Source: Psychroflexus lacisalsi
GTDB lineage: Bacteria; Bacteroidota; Bacteroidia; Flavobacteriales; Flavobacteriaceae
DNA: 64,000 bases
Direction of reading: 5' to 3'
Assembly: GCF_020164495.1 (NCBI RefSeq)
Contig: NZ_JAIQYZ010000005.1
Location: 117,147 to 181,146 of the forward strand
The notes under the pieces are model-generated. The model had not been told where the DNA came from and did no database searches. It worked only from the letters and a program-made list of their open reading frames with translations. Shown one piece after another: positions 8,021 to 17,034 of this stretch (the stretch's first letter is position 1; each line of letters begins with the position of its first letter). The position numbers and the translations under genes are program-made.

Positions 8021-9429
8021 GAGTTTTTATTTTTATAATGATTTTTCAATTGATCTCGTTCTTCTAAAAGTCGATCTGAAATTCCAATTTTATAGATATG
8101 TGGATTTTCAAAACGTTGAAATTCTTCTGAAAATTCTGACAGGCGCTTTCTCGAAAAGGCTTTGATCTCCTCCAGAGATTTTGGCGGATAAGTTCTCTTG
8201 CCATTTTTCATCACCGATGAAAGCAATGGCTCTGCTGAGCAGTCTGTAAAGGAAAGTGTTTTGGAAGGTTCAAAAGGATGATTTATATGGCGAACTTCTG
8301 TTTCATCTCTTAAGGTCACGGCATCGGCTCCTGCGAGTTCTCCTTTGGTATTTCGAATCCTGTAGACTTGCTTTTTGTGAGGCATCGTAAGTTTGGCGAG
8401 ATTTTCTGAAAGCTTTATACGAGGTTTCCCATTGGCAAATGCCAGTTTGTAAACACCATCCAGTGCCGCATCGGGATCGCCAATGACTAAGTTGGTTCCT
8501 ACACCAAAGACATCGATCGGTCCTTTTTGCTCTTTCAAGCTCCTAATGACATATTCATCCAACTGGTTTGAAGCTGCAATTTTAACGTCCTGTAAACCCG
8601 CTTCATCCAGAGCTTTCCTACATTTTTTAGCCAGGTAAGATAAGTCACCGCTATCCAGGCGGATGCCTTTCAATTCCTCACCACGAGATTTCATTTCTTT
8701 TCCTACAGTAATAGCATTAGGCAAACCACTTTTGAGCGTATCGTAAGTATCGATGAGAAGAATTGTGTTATCAGGATGACATTGGGCAAAATCACGAAAA
8801 GCCGTTAACTCTTCATCATAACTTTGAACGAAGGAATGTGCCATCGTTCCCGAAATGGGAATATTGAAATCCTTACCAGCGACCACATTACTGGTAGCTT
8901 CAAAACCACCAATAAAGGCTGCTCTGCTGGCGTGATAAGCTCCTGTACTTTGAGCACGTCGCATACCAAAGTCAATAAGAATATCCCCCCCTGCAGATTT
9001 TCTAATACGGCTGGCTTTGGTCGCAATAAGGGTTTGAAAATTGAGCAGGTTGAGTAAAATGGTTTCTACAAGTTGAGCTTCTACCATATTGGCTTCGACC
9101 TGTAATACCGGTCTTGTAGGGAAGACAATATCTCCTTCTTTTACACTTAAAAGATTTCCTTTGAATTTGAAGTCTTTTAGATAGTCCAGGAATTCTGAGT
9201 CTAAACCCTGATTTTTTAAAAACTCCAAATCCTCTTTTGAGAACTGAAAATTTTCAAGAATTTCCAAGAGTGTCTCCAAACCTGCAAAAACAGCGTAGCC
9301 TCCTTCAAATGGGAGTTTCCTGAAAAAATAATCAAATACTGCAGTGTGTTTATGTTTCCCCTGCTGGAAATAGACCTGTGCCATATTGATTTGATACAGG
9401 TCTGTATAAGTCGCCGTAAATTGGTGCAT
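8017..9429 (-). CDS. pncB: Nicotinate phosphoribosyltransferase
   Basis: A 470-residue cytoplasmic enzyme that converts nicotinate and PRPP to nicotinate mononucleotide (Preiss-Handler route). The N-terminal TDLYQINMAQVYF and the central DFGMRRAQS and GIRLDSGDL segments are characteristic; the histidine phosphorylated in this family lies in the HSFVQSY region. It leads the two-gene pncB-pncA unit, so nicotinamide is deamidated and immediately reused. The length is close to that of other Bacteroidota NAPRTases. Confidence 0.95.
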   Translation of the reverse strand: MHQFTATYTDLYQINMAQVYFQQGKHKHTAVFDYFFRKLPFEGGYAVFAGLETLLEILENFQFSKEDLEFLKNQGLDSEFLDYLKDFKFKGNLLSVKEGDIVFPTRPVLQVEANMVEAQLVETILLNLLNFQTLIATKASRIRKSAGGDILIDFGMRRAQSTGAYHASRAAFIGGFEATSNVVAGKDFNIPISGTMAHSFVQSYDEELTAFRDFAQCHPDNTILLIDTYDTLKSGLPNAITVGKEMKSRGEELKGIRLDSGDLSYLAKKCRKALDEAGLQDVKIAASNQLDEYVIRSLKEQKGPIDVFGVGTNLVIGDPDAALDGVYKLAFANGKPRIKLSENLAKLTMPHKKQVYRIRNTKGELAGADAVTLRDETEVRHINHPFEPSKTLSFTDCSAEPLLSSVMKNGKRTYPPKSLEEIKAFSRKRLSEFSEEFQRFENPHIYKIGISDRLLEERDQLKNHYKNKNS

Positions 9430-9444
9430 AGGTTAGGGTTTTCT

Positions 9445-9452
9445 CAAATTTA
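9445..9452 (-). promoter_or_regulatory. Candidate -7 box (TAAATTTG) upstream of pncB
   Basis: On the minus strand TAAATTTG fits TAnnTTTG and ends 15 nt before the pncB ATG at 9429. I see no well-spaced TTTG -33 element, so only the -7 half is supported. Confidence 0.35.
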
Positions 9453-9511
9453 AGAATAGTTATCCTTGAAACTTAGCCAGGGCTGATAAATAAATGCTAA
9501 AAGCTTTTTGA

Positions 9512-11896
9512 TTATGCTCTTTTTGGAACTTCAAAGCAAATGCGCGTCCCAAAATTTTCTTCTGAATAATCCACCCAAATGGTTCCGCCATTTTCTTCAA
9601 TAAAAGTTCGACAAAGAACAGTCCCTACACCATTGCCTTCTTCCTTTTGTGTGCCTACTGAAGAAATAATGGAGGAGTTGTTGAAAAGCCTTCTGGCTAT
9701 ATCCTTTGACATTCCTACTCCAGAGTCTTGAATACAAACTCTGTCATACCCATCCTGTCTTGTGGTTGAAATTGAAATTTCATCTCCAGAATTACAAAAC
9801 TTTATAGCATTTGAAATCAGATTACGAGTCACCAATTTTAAAGCATTAGAATCCATGTAGATTTGAAAATCTTTTGAGATTTTATTATTAAAAACTAATC
9901 CTTTCTTTTTTAAAGGTGTGCTAAAAAAGTCTTTCATAATTTCAACTTCCTGGTATAAATCAATCTCAGTTTTTTGCACTTGAGATTCATTCAAAGATTC
10001 GCTCGCCCATTTGAGAAGATTATCAATTAGAAGACGCGTTGAGGTCAAATTTTTATTGATTTCCGGCAACCAGTCTTTGAATTCTTTTTCTGAAATCTGA
10101 TCTGACAGATACATTTCAAAAATCTGACTCAGACTGTTTACTGGACTCCTTAAATCATGCGAAATGATCGAAAATAATTTATTCTTCTGAAGATTGGATT
10201 CGTTTAATTTGATGTTTTTGGTTTCAATTTCTTTGTTCTTTTGACTAAGAAGCAGATTTGCTCTGGTCTTATTTTTTCTGATTTTGAGTAAAAGAAATAT
10301 GACTAGGATCAATCCAAATAATGAAACACCAAGTCCGATGATGAAATTTTCTCTTTGGTTTACTTTTACCTGATTCTCTAATTGTTGATTTTGCTTTTCG
10401 AACTCCAGTTGTTCTTTCAGACTTTTAAATGCTAATTCTGCTTCAAGCTTACCCAATTCTTTGCTTTTTTCGTCATTGAATAAACTGTCTTTGAGTTGAG
10501 TATGAATTTCCAAAAATTCTAAGGCTTCACTTGGCCTGTCACTGGATTTTAAAATCTTATAGAGCAATTCTGTAGTAGAAGACTCTTCTGCTAAAGCTTT
10601 AATGTCTTTGGAGATTGCATAGGCCTTCCTGGCGAAATAGCTGGCAGAATCCAGCTTGTTTTCTTTCAAATAAATTTCCCCAAGTCCGTTGTATATAGAT
10701 AAACTAGAATATTGGTCATCGATTTTTTCAGCAATAGTTCTGGCTTTCTCATAAAAGCGTTTGGCTTCCGGGAAATCTTCCAACTTCAGGTAATTGTATC
10801 CAATGTTGAAGAGATTATTCACCATATAAAATTGGTTACCTTGTTTGCTGAATATAGTTAAAGATGAATCTAAAGACTGGAGAGCAGATTCGTATTTTGT
10901 TTGGTTAGTCTGAATTATAGAAAGGTTAAGTAACAGAGTAGCATAAGTTGTTTTATCCAGATCTTTAATGATGGAAACTGCTTTTTTATACAGCGAAGCC
11001 GCCTTGTCATCATCATTGATATTAAGATAAGTATTCGCAAGATTGTTCAATATAATTGCTTGCAAACGCGGATTATTCATTTTTTCAGCAGAAACTAACG
11101 CATTTTCAAAATAGGTTATGGCCTCAAGATAATTGCCTTGTTTTCGTGAGATGTTCGCCAGGTTATTATACATTCCTGAAATGAGCTTTTCCTCGTTGAG
11201 TTCCTTAAAAATCTCGAGGCTTTCAGTATATTGTTGAATAGCATCATCGAAATTCCCTTTTTTCTCGGAAATGAGTCCTTCTCCTGTAAGGATGCTAGCT
11301 TTAGACTTCAAATCATCTAATTTAGCATTGATAGTTTTGGCTTCCTTAAAAACTTCCAAGGCTTGCTCATATTTTCCCTGGTTCTGAAAAATATTCCCCT
11401 TGTTTATTAAATTGTCAACTACACCTTGTTGGTTATCTGCTTTTTGATGAAAGTTTATCGATAAACTAAACTTTTCTAAAGCTTTTTTGCTGTCTCCTTG
11501 ATTTTTTAAGAGCACTCCATAGCTTTGGTAGGCTTTTGCTAGTTCTAAATCGTCTTTTATTTCTTTAAACAATTGAACAGCTTTCTCAATTTTATTTATG
11601 CTTTCAACTTGATTCCCCGCGTAGAAATAATAAATAGATTGATTTTTTAGAGCTAAGCCTTTTCCTTTAGGGAAGTTGATTTCAGCGGATAAATTAAAGG
11701 CTTTTTGAGAATATGGAAGAATACTATCATAGCTTATGTATATGAATTCTGTAGCTATTTGATTTAAAATAGAGACTCTAATAGTGTCCACTTTAGTGTA
11801 GGATAATGTTGTTTTTAAGCTATCGATCTTTGGATTGCTAGCTAAAGACTGTAGGCTGAAAAACAGATAAAAAAGGGCTGGAATTATGAATTTCAT
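9512..11896 (-). CDS. TPR-repeat membrane sensor histidine kinase
   Basis: A 794-residue protein with an N-terminal signal peptide (FIIPALFYLFFSLQSLA). About nine tetratricopeptide repeats follow (for example GDSKKALEKFSLSI, GKYEQALEVFKEA), then a coiled coil and one membrane helix near residue 520 (GLGVSLFGLILVIFLLL). A second coiled coil precedes HisKA with the phospho-acceptor His in FSIISHDLRSPV, and a HATPase domain with N box (LISNAIKFCNSG) and G boxes (DSGVGMS, GNGVGT) completes it. The TPR part lies in the periplasm and senses an unknown input. No response regulator is adjacent, so this is an orphan kinase here. Confidence 0.92.
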   Translation of the reverse strand: MKFIIPALFYLFFSLQSLASNPKIDSLKTTLSYTKVDTIRVSILNQIATEFIYISYDSILPYSQKAFNLSAEINFPKGKGLALKNQSIYYFYAGNQVESINKIEKAVQLFKEIKDDLELAKAYQSYGVLLKNQGDSKKALEKFSLSINFHQKADNQQGVVDNLINKGNIFQNQGKYEQALEVFKEAKTINAKLDDLKSKASILTGEGLISEKKGNFDDAIQQYTESLEIFKELNEEKLISGMYNNLANISRKQGNYLEAITYFENALVSAEKMNNPRLQAIILNNLANTYLNINDDDKAASLYKKAVSIIKDLDKTTYATLLLNLSIIQTNQTKYESALQSLDSSLTIFSKQGNQFYMVNNLFNIGYNYLKLEDFPEAKRFYEKARTIAEKIDDQYSSLSIYNGLGEIYLKENKLDSASYFARKAYAISKDIKALAEESSTTELLYKILKSSDRPSEALEFLEIHTQLKDSLFNDEKSKELGKLEAELAFKSLKEQLEFEKQNQQLENQVKVNQRENFIIGLGVSLFGLILVIFLLLKIRKNKTRANLLLSQKNKEIETKNIKLNESNLQKNKLFSIISHDLRSPVNSLSQIFEMYLSDQISEKEFKDWLPEINKNLTSTRLLIDNLLKWASESLNESQVQKTEIDLYQEVEIMKDFFSTPLKKKGLVFNNKISKDFQIYMDSNALKLVTRNLISNAIKFCNSGDEISISTTRQDGYDRVCIQDSGVGMSKDIARRLFNNSSIISSVGTQKEEGNGVGTVLCRTFIEENGGTIWVDYSEENFGTRICFEVPKRA

Positions 11897-12046
11897 TGAC
11901 TATATTGGTTGAGGCAATATAGTTTTTTTATAAAAATTAGTATTCAATTAACAGGCTTTTATTTTTTGTATTATCGACAAATAAAATTTATGATTCAAAA
12001 GCGTGTAAGCCTATTGTCAAAGTAGCTTATACATCAGACATAATTT

Positions 12047-12054
12047 TAAATTTG
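12047..12054 (+). promoter_or_regulatory. Candidate -7 box (TAAATTTG) upstream of the first glycosyltransferase
   Basis: TAAATTTG fits the Bacteroidota -7 consensus and ends 17 nt before the ATG at 12072. It would drive the only plus-strand gene of the polysaccharide locus. No convincing -33 element at standard spacing. Confidence 0.4.
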
Positions 12055-12071
12055 CATGCTAAACCAATTCA

Positions 12072-13247
12072 ATGAAAAAAGAAATCCTCATCATAAGTAA
12101 TTATTTCCCTCCCGAATCGGGTGCAGCCTCTAATAGAATCTATTCTTTAGCAAAAAAGTTGTCAGATAATAGTTATGATGTTAGTGTCATTTGTCCTCTT
12201 CCAAACTATCCTGAGGGAAGAGTTTATGACGACTATAGAGGGCTATTTAGTAAAAAAGAATTTATTGGAAATATAGTGATTAAAAGACTATTTATTTATG
12301 CTAGTAATTCTTCTAATAAATTTTTAAGGCTTTTATCTTCATTAAGTTTTGCTATTGTGCTATTTCAATATATCCTCTTCAATAACGTTCCAAAAAAAGT
12401 AATCATCCAAGGTTCACCTTTAATTGTAGGTTTCATCGCTGTTTTGAGCTGCAGAATCAAAAGTAGAAAGATTATACTTAATGTATCAGACTTGTGGCCA
12501 CTGGCAGGTTTGGAAATGGGAATTTTAAATAAAGGATTTTACTATAATATCTTATTAACCCTAGAGACTTATATCTATAAAAATTCAGATATAATTGTAG
12601 GACAATCAAATGAAATTCTTAACCATGTAAGCAATACGATTTCAATTAAGAACAAAATCCTTTTTCTTTATAGAAACTTTCCCGATTTTGAAGCTCTTTC
12701 CGTAAAGAAAAAGAATAATAAAAATTATAAAATAGTTTATGCAGGTCTTTTAGGACTCGCCCAAGGTATTGAGTCTATTTGCAATGAAATAGATTTCCCT
12801 AAAGACACCGAGTTTCACATTTATGGTAACGGACCGAAGGAGTCTGAGATTGATAAAATTTGTAAGAGTAAAAGTCAAATTTTTTATCATGGTAGCTTAA
12901 AAAGAGAAAAACTACACAGTGTACTTCAAGACTATGATGCTACCCTTATCCCATTAAAAAACAGAATATATGGATCTGTGCCCTCTAAAATATTTGAATA
13001 TTCTAAGTTAGGATTGCCAATAATATATTTTTCTGATGGTGAAGGTGCTGAATTAGTTTCTAATTTAAACTTGGGGATTTCAATTCGAAAAGCGAATTAT
13101 AAAGAACTTCAAAGAGTTATAGAACAAATAAATAATGGTGATGTAAAGCTGCCTTCAAAACAAAAAGTTTTAAATATTAGTTTTAGGGAATTTGATTTAG
13201 AAAAACAATTTGAAAATTTTGAAAATCAAGTATTATCTCATCAGTAA
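12072..13247 (+). CDS. Glycosyltransferase family 4 (WcaI/WbuB-like)
   Basis: A 391-residue GT-B fold glycosyltransferase. The N-terminal ILIISNYFPPESGAASNRIY begins the acceptor-binding half, and the C-terminal half has the nucleotide-sugar site region (YAGLLGLAQGIESI and YGSVPSKIFEYSKLGLPII). It would add a sugar to the undecaprenyl-linked repeat unit on the cytoplasmic face. It is the only plus-strand gene of the locus and converges with the priming transferase, overlapping it by 7 nt at the 3' end. The sugar specificity cannot be read. Confidence 0.85.
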   Translation: MKKEILIISNYFPPESGAASNRIYSLAKKLSDNSYDVSVICPLPNYPEGRVYDDYRGLFSKKEFIGNIVIKRLFIYASNSSNKFLRLLSSLSFAIVLFQYILFNNVPKKVIIQGSPLIVGFIAVLSCRIKSRKIILNVSDLWPLAGLEMGILNKGFYYNILLTLETYIYKNSDIIVGQSNEILNHVSNTISIKNKILFLYRNFPDFEALSVKKKNNKNYKIVYAGLLGLAQGIESICNEIDFPKDTEFHIYGNGPKESEIDKICKSKSQIFYHGSLKREKLHSVLQDYDATLIPLKNRIYGSVPSKIFEYSKLGLPIIYFSDGEGAELVSNLNLGISIRKANYKELQRVIEQINNGDVKLPSKQKVLNISFREFDLEKQFENFENQVLSHQ

Positions 13248-14587
13248 GCTTTTTTCTCACCTTTAATAGCATTCAAAACCGTTTGGATCACGATTTTTAT
13301 ATCTAGCAATAAAGACCAGTTTTCTAAATAAAAAATATCGTATTTCACTCTATTGATGATATCTTGGTCGGTTTCTACCTCTCCTCTGTAACCGCTTACT
13401 TGAGCCAAACCTGTGATCCCAGGCTTAATAAAGTGTCTAACCATAAATTTGTCTACATTTTCAGCATACATATGCGTATGACTTACCATGTGGGGACGTG
13501 GGCCCACCACACTCATGTCTCCCAGCAGAACGTTGTAAAATTGGGGCAATTCGTCAAAACTGGTCTTACGTAATAAGCGACCTACTTTGGTAATGCGCTG
13601 ATCATTTTTGTTGGCCTGATGCAAGTCCGCCTCAGGATTAGGTTTCATGGATCTAAACTTATAACAGTAAAATTCGTTGTAATCCAGTCCGTTTCTCTTT
13701 TGCTTGAAAAACACCGCCCCTTTACTTTCGAGTTTGATCAAAATCGCTATTAAAGGCGTTAACCAGGATAGAATGAAGATGATAACTCCAAGGCTTAAGA
13801 CGATATCCAGAGTACGTTTTAAAAGCTTATTAACAGTGGAATCTGTCGGTATTTTCCTAAGAGATATAATAGGTAGGTAACCGTAATATTCAAAATTTAA
13901 TTTTCTGGTAAATACATCTTTATTATCTGGTAAAAATTTAAGAACCTTCAAATTATTATCAGCAAAATTGATCATAGCGTTGATCTGTTCATTGTTGAGC
14001 TCTGCCATCGAACAATAAATTTCGTCAATTTCATTTTGAAGAATGAACTTAAATATATTTTCAATATTAGTATTGGACTTGATTTTAAACTCCTTGATGC
14101 AATTATACCCATATTCAGGATTATCATCAAAAAAAGACCTTAACTGTAAACTTTTAGGTGAATTTCCTAAAATAACAGTTCTTCTAAAATTTCCTCCAAG
14201 ATCTTTCCTGTACTTCTTTAGGAAAAAATGTAATGAGATTTTAAAAAGAAAAATAACGGCAAAAGACTCGCTTAAGTATAAAAGCACTCTGCCAGGCTCT
14301 CTTATTAGTTCGTAAAATATTCCGAAAAAACTAAAAACTATAAGCGCAAAAAGTAAAGCCTGGGAAAGGGTTAACGAAATTATTTTAATCAATTTTGTAA
14401 ACCGGTATACCTCATAAAACCCTAGGTAGGTGGAAAGTATAATCCAGCATACAGTAATATAAACATCGAAAAGAAGACTCATCTCTAGATCAAAATCGAA
14501 TTGAGAAGAGAAAAGGATAAGAATGACTAAATCAATTAAATATGATAAAGGCCTTATATAAATAGAATATCGTCCTGATTGAGCCAT
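13241..14587 (-). CDS. Polyprenyl-phosphate sugar phosphotransferase (WcaJ-like priming enzyme)
   Basis: A 448-residue membrane protein with four N-terminal helices, a CoA-binding-like/Rossmann middle domain (about 130-240) and a C-terminal bacterial sugar-transferase domain. The signature residues are visible: KRTLDIVLSL, the FFKQKRNGLD loop, KFRSM, RKTSFDELPQF and VGPRP. It transfers a hexose-1-phosphate to undecaprenyl phosphate and so starts each repeat unit. It is the last gene of the minus-strand polysaccharide run, 3 nt after the UDP-xylose synthase gene. Confidence 0.93.
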   Translation of the reverse strand: MAQSGRYSIYIRPLSYLIDLVILILFSSQFDFDLEMSLLFDVYITVCWIILSTYLGFYEVYRFTKLIKIISLTLSQALLFALIVFSFFGIFYELIREPGRVLLYLSESFAVIFLFKISLHFFLKKYRKDLGGNFRRTVILGNSPKSLQLRSFFDDNPEYGYNCIKEFKIKSNTNIENIFKFILQNEIDEIYCSMAELNNEQINAMINFADNNLKVLKFLPDNKDVFTRKLNFEYYGYLPIISLRKIPTDSTVNKLLKRTLDIVLSLGVIIFILSWLTPLIAILIKLESKGAVFFKQKRNGLDYNEFYCYKFRSMKPNPEADLHQANKNDQRITKVGRLLRKTSFDELPQFYNVLLGDMSVVGPRPHMVSHTHMYAENVDKFMVRHFIKPGITGLAQVSGYRGEVETDQDIINRVKYDIFYLENWSLLLDIKIVIQTVLNAIKGEKKAY

Positions 14588-14590
14588 TGG

Positions 14591-15586
14591 CTACTTCTTG
14601 TTGTGGTCTGAAAAATCTTTATGTTCACTCCTTTGTAATTCTTCCTTTGTGAGTGACTTAAAATAATCATAAGTCAGCTTCATCCCCTCTTCTCTATTGA
14701 CTTTTGGTTCCCACCCCAAAATAGATTTGGCTCTCGAAATATCTGGCTGACGTTGCATAGGATCGTCTTTTGGAAGTGGTTTGAATACGATCTTTTGATC
14801 TGTACCTGTTAGTTTGATGATTTCTTCGGCAAAGTCTAAAATAGAAATTTCATAAGGATTTCCAATATTAACCGGTTCGGCGTAGTCGCTCAACAACAAT
14901 TTATAAATACCGTCGACCTGATCATCGACATAACAAAACGAACGGGTTTGAGAACCATCACCAAACACAGTTAAGTCTTCTCCACGTAAAGCCTGACCAA
15001 TAAAAGCAGGGATGACGCGCCCATCATTTAATCGCATTCTAGGTCCGTAAGTATTGAAAATCCTAACGATTCTGGTTTCCAGTCCATGGAAGCGATGATA
15101 AGCCATGGTCAATGATTCCTGGAAGCGTTTGGCTTCATCATAAACTCCTCTGGGTCCAATGGTGTTCACATTACCATAGTAGTCTTCGGTTTGAGGATGA
15201 ACCTGAGGATCGCCATAAACTTCACTTGTAGAGGCGATCAAAAGCCTGGCACCTTTGGCTTTGGCTAAACCTAGTAAATTATGTGTTCCTAAAGATCCAA
15301 CTTTAAGGGTCTGGATAGGTATTTTCAAATAATCTATGGGACTTGCAGGGGAGGCAAAATGAAGGATATAATCTAAATCATCTGGGACATGTACAAATTT
15401 GCTGACGTCATGGTGATAAAACTCAAAATGCTCCAGTTTCGTCAGATGCTCAATGTTTTTCAAGTCACCAGTAATGAGGTTATCCATTCCAATGACTTTA
15501 AAGCCTTCCTTTATAAATTTATCGCAAAGGTGAGAGCCCAAAAATCCTGCAGCCCCTGTTATTAAAACTTTTTTCATGTTATGCAT
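14591..15586 (-). CDS. uxs: UDP-glucuronate decarboxylase (UDP-xylose synthase)
   Basis: A 331-residue extended SDR enzyme. It has the NAD-binding motif [10 protein letters not shown] near the N-terminus and the catalytic set with Ser-Glu in [11 protein letters not shown] and the YDEAKR version of Yxxx[13 protein letters not shown] is typical of UXS, which decarboxylates UDP-glucuronate to UDP-xylose. The ugd gene nearby supplies the substrate, separated only by a broken ATPase gene. Two starts are possible: 15586 (MHNMKK, overlapping the upstream pseudogene) or 15577 (MKKVLITG), the latter fitting the SDR start better. A closely related epimerase function is the alternative. Confidence 0.88.
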   Translation of the reverse strand: MHNMKKVLITGAAGFLGSHLCDKFIKEGFKVIGMDNLITGDLKNIEHLTKLEHFEFYHHDVSKFVHVPDDLDYILHFASPASPIDYLKIPIQTLKVGSLGTHNLLGLAKAKGARLLIASTSEVYGDPQVHPQTEDYYGNVNTIGPRGVYDEAKRFQESLTMAYHRFHGLETRIVRIFNTYGPRMRLNDGRVIPAFIGQALRGEDLTVFGDGSQTRSFCYVDDQVDGIYKLLLSDYAEPVNIGNPYEISILDFAEEIIKLTGTDQKIVFKPLPKDDPMQRQPDISRAKSILGWEPKVNREEGMKLTYDYFKSLTKEELQRSEHKDFSDHNKK

Positions 15587-16899
15587 TATTAATTTCTGCT
15601 AATGATGTAAAAGGAATGACTTCTACACCATGACTTCTTTTTTGGTACTGGCTTCCTCCGTATATAATCCTGCCCCCAGTTAAGCCAGTTAAATTATTCC
15701 AATAGTCTAAGCCTTTAAAATAATCTTTGGTAATTGTTTCGCCCGATTTTATTTCAATAGGGATCAACTCATCAAAATTATCAATTATAATATCAATTTC
15801 ATTGCCCTTACTATTTCTCCAAAAGTACAAGTTATTTAACTTTCCCTTATTCAATCTTTGTTTTAATAGTTCGACGATCACCATATTTTCAAATAAACTT
15901 CCTTTGAAAGGGTGAAACTCTAGTTGTTCTGCTTTTTGCACGCCCAATAACGCACTCGCTAGACCTACATCATAAAAGTATAATTTCGGCATTTTAACCA
16001 CTCGTTTATTGAAATTTTTATGATGAGGTTGTAACCTGAATATAATAAAACTTGCTTCTAATACTCCTATCCAGGATTCAATTGTTTTACTATCGACTCC
16101 TGTTTCCATTGCCAAAGTATTTTTATTTAACAGTTGCCCCACTCTGCCTGCACATAATTTCAAAAATTTTTCAAAAACAACAAGATTTTCAATACTTCGC
16201 AATTGCCTTACATCTCTCTCTATGTAAGTACTAATATAATTTGATAACCATTTTTGAATTTCAAATGGTTTATCGTATAACGGAGGATAAAATCCTTTAA
16301 AAAGCAATTCATGAATTTTCGTTGGGGCCAAATTCTCAACCTCTGATAAAGAAAAAGGTAACAAATTTAAATACCCAACTCTGCCTGCCAAACTTTGAGT
16401 AATACTTTGCTGTAGTAAAAAATTATTGGAGCCTGTAAGTATAAATTGAGCGGTTTGGTCATTTTCATCTAGTACCTGCTGTAAATAAGAAAATAGCTCT
16501 GGTGTGCGTTGTACTTCATCTAAAATAGCTCCTTTAGAAAATTGATCAAGAAAGGCTTTAGGATCTTCAGAAGCATAATTCCTCATGTCTGGGTTTTCTA
16601 AATTCACATAGGGTTTGTCTGGAAATACTAATTGTACTAATACCAATTTAGTTTTTAAATGTTGTATTAAAAATTTGAATTATTTTTTACTTAGTTGAGG
16701 AAAAAAATATAAGCATAGCAATAGTTACGGTTCTATTTTATGACGATTAATAAGTGAAAAAGAAACTGATTTTATCCGACATTTGAATGCTAAATTGGTA
16801 TAAGGTTGTCTTACCGGACTGCCTAGGGCCAATAACTGCTATGGCCTTATATTGATGAGACAAATTTATAAGTTCTGCTTGTGCTATTCTTGAAATCAT
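15579..16899 (-). pseudogene. AAA ATPase with DUF4143 domain, split by a MITE
   Basis: The first 33 codons (ATG at 16899) encode MISRIAQAEL onward to the Walker A motif GPRQSGKTTL and stop exactly at the MITE. The rest resumes at 16637 with VQLVFPDKPYVNLE and runs to the stop at 15579. Removing the 160-bp element and one TAA copy restores a single open frame of about 385 codons, the normal family length. Walker B-like ILDEVQRTPEL, the LTGSNNFLL sensor and a DUF4143 C-terminus with DIIIDNF...PIEIKSG (nuclease-like fold) are intact. A read-through from within the element (TTG start) would lack the P-loop, so the protein is almost surely inactive. Family function is poorly known. The gene interrupts an otherwise continuous ugd-uxs pair. 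Confidence 0.92.
16641..16800. mobile_element. 160-bp MITE with 11-bp perfect terminal inverted repeats and TAA target duplication
   Basis: The element begins TACCAATTTAG (16641-16651) and ends CTAAATTGGTA (16790-16800), perfect 11-bp inverted repeats that continue imperfectly to about 21 bp (AAATG on both sides). It is flanked by TAA at 16638-16640 and 16801-16803, a 3-bp duplication. It has no coding capacity for a transposase, so it must be moved in trans. The parent family is unknown; a 3-bp TNA duplication is known for some IS5-group elements, but that link is inference. The interrupted gene gives independent proof of the exact borders. Confidence 0.93.
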
Positions 16900-16914
16900 A
16901 TACAAATATAAGTC

Positions 16915-16961
16915 ATAAACTGCACAATTTAGGAATCCAATTCCTAAATTGTGCAGTTTAT
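16915..16961. repeat. Perfect 22-bp inverted repeat upstream of the DUF4143 ATPase
   Basis: Arms 16915-16936 and 16940-16961 are perfect complements (core CTGCACAATTTAGGAAT) around a 3-nt centre. The palindrome ends 16 nt upstream of the original ATPase start. There is no T-run after it, so a terminator is unlikely. It may be an operator for the ATPase, a cruciform, or a trace of the element that brought the gene in. Confidence 0.9.
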
Positions 16962-17034
16962 CTTATCAATAGAATTTTTGGTAAAGTCGACTTTAATCAA
17001 GATAATCGCCAGTGTATAAAAATTTTGCCATCAA

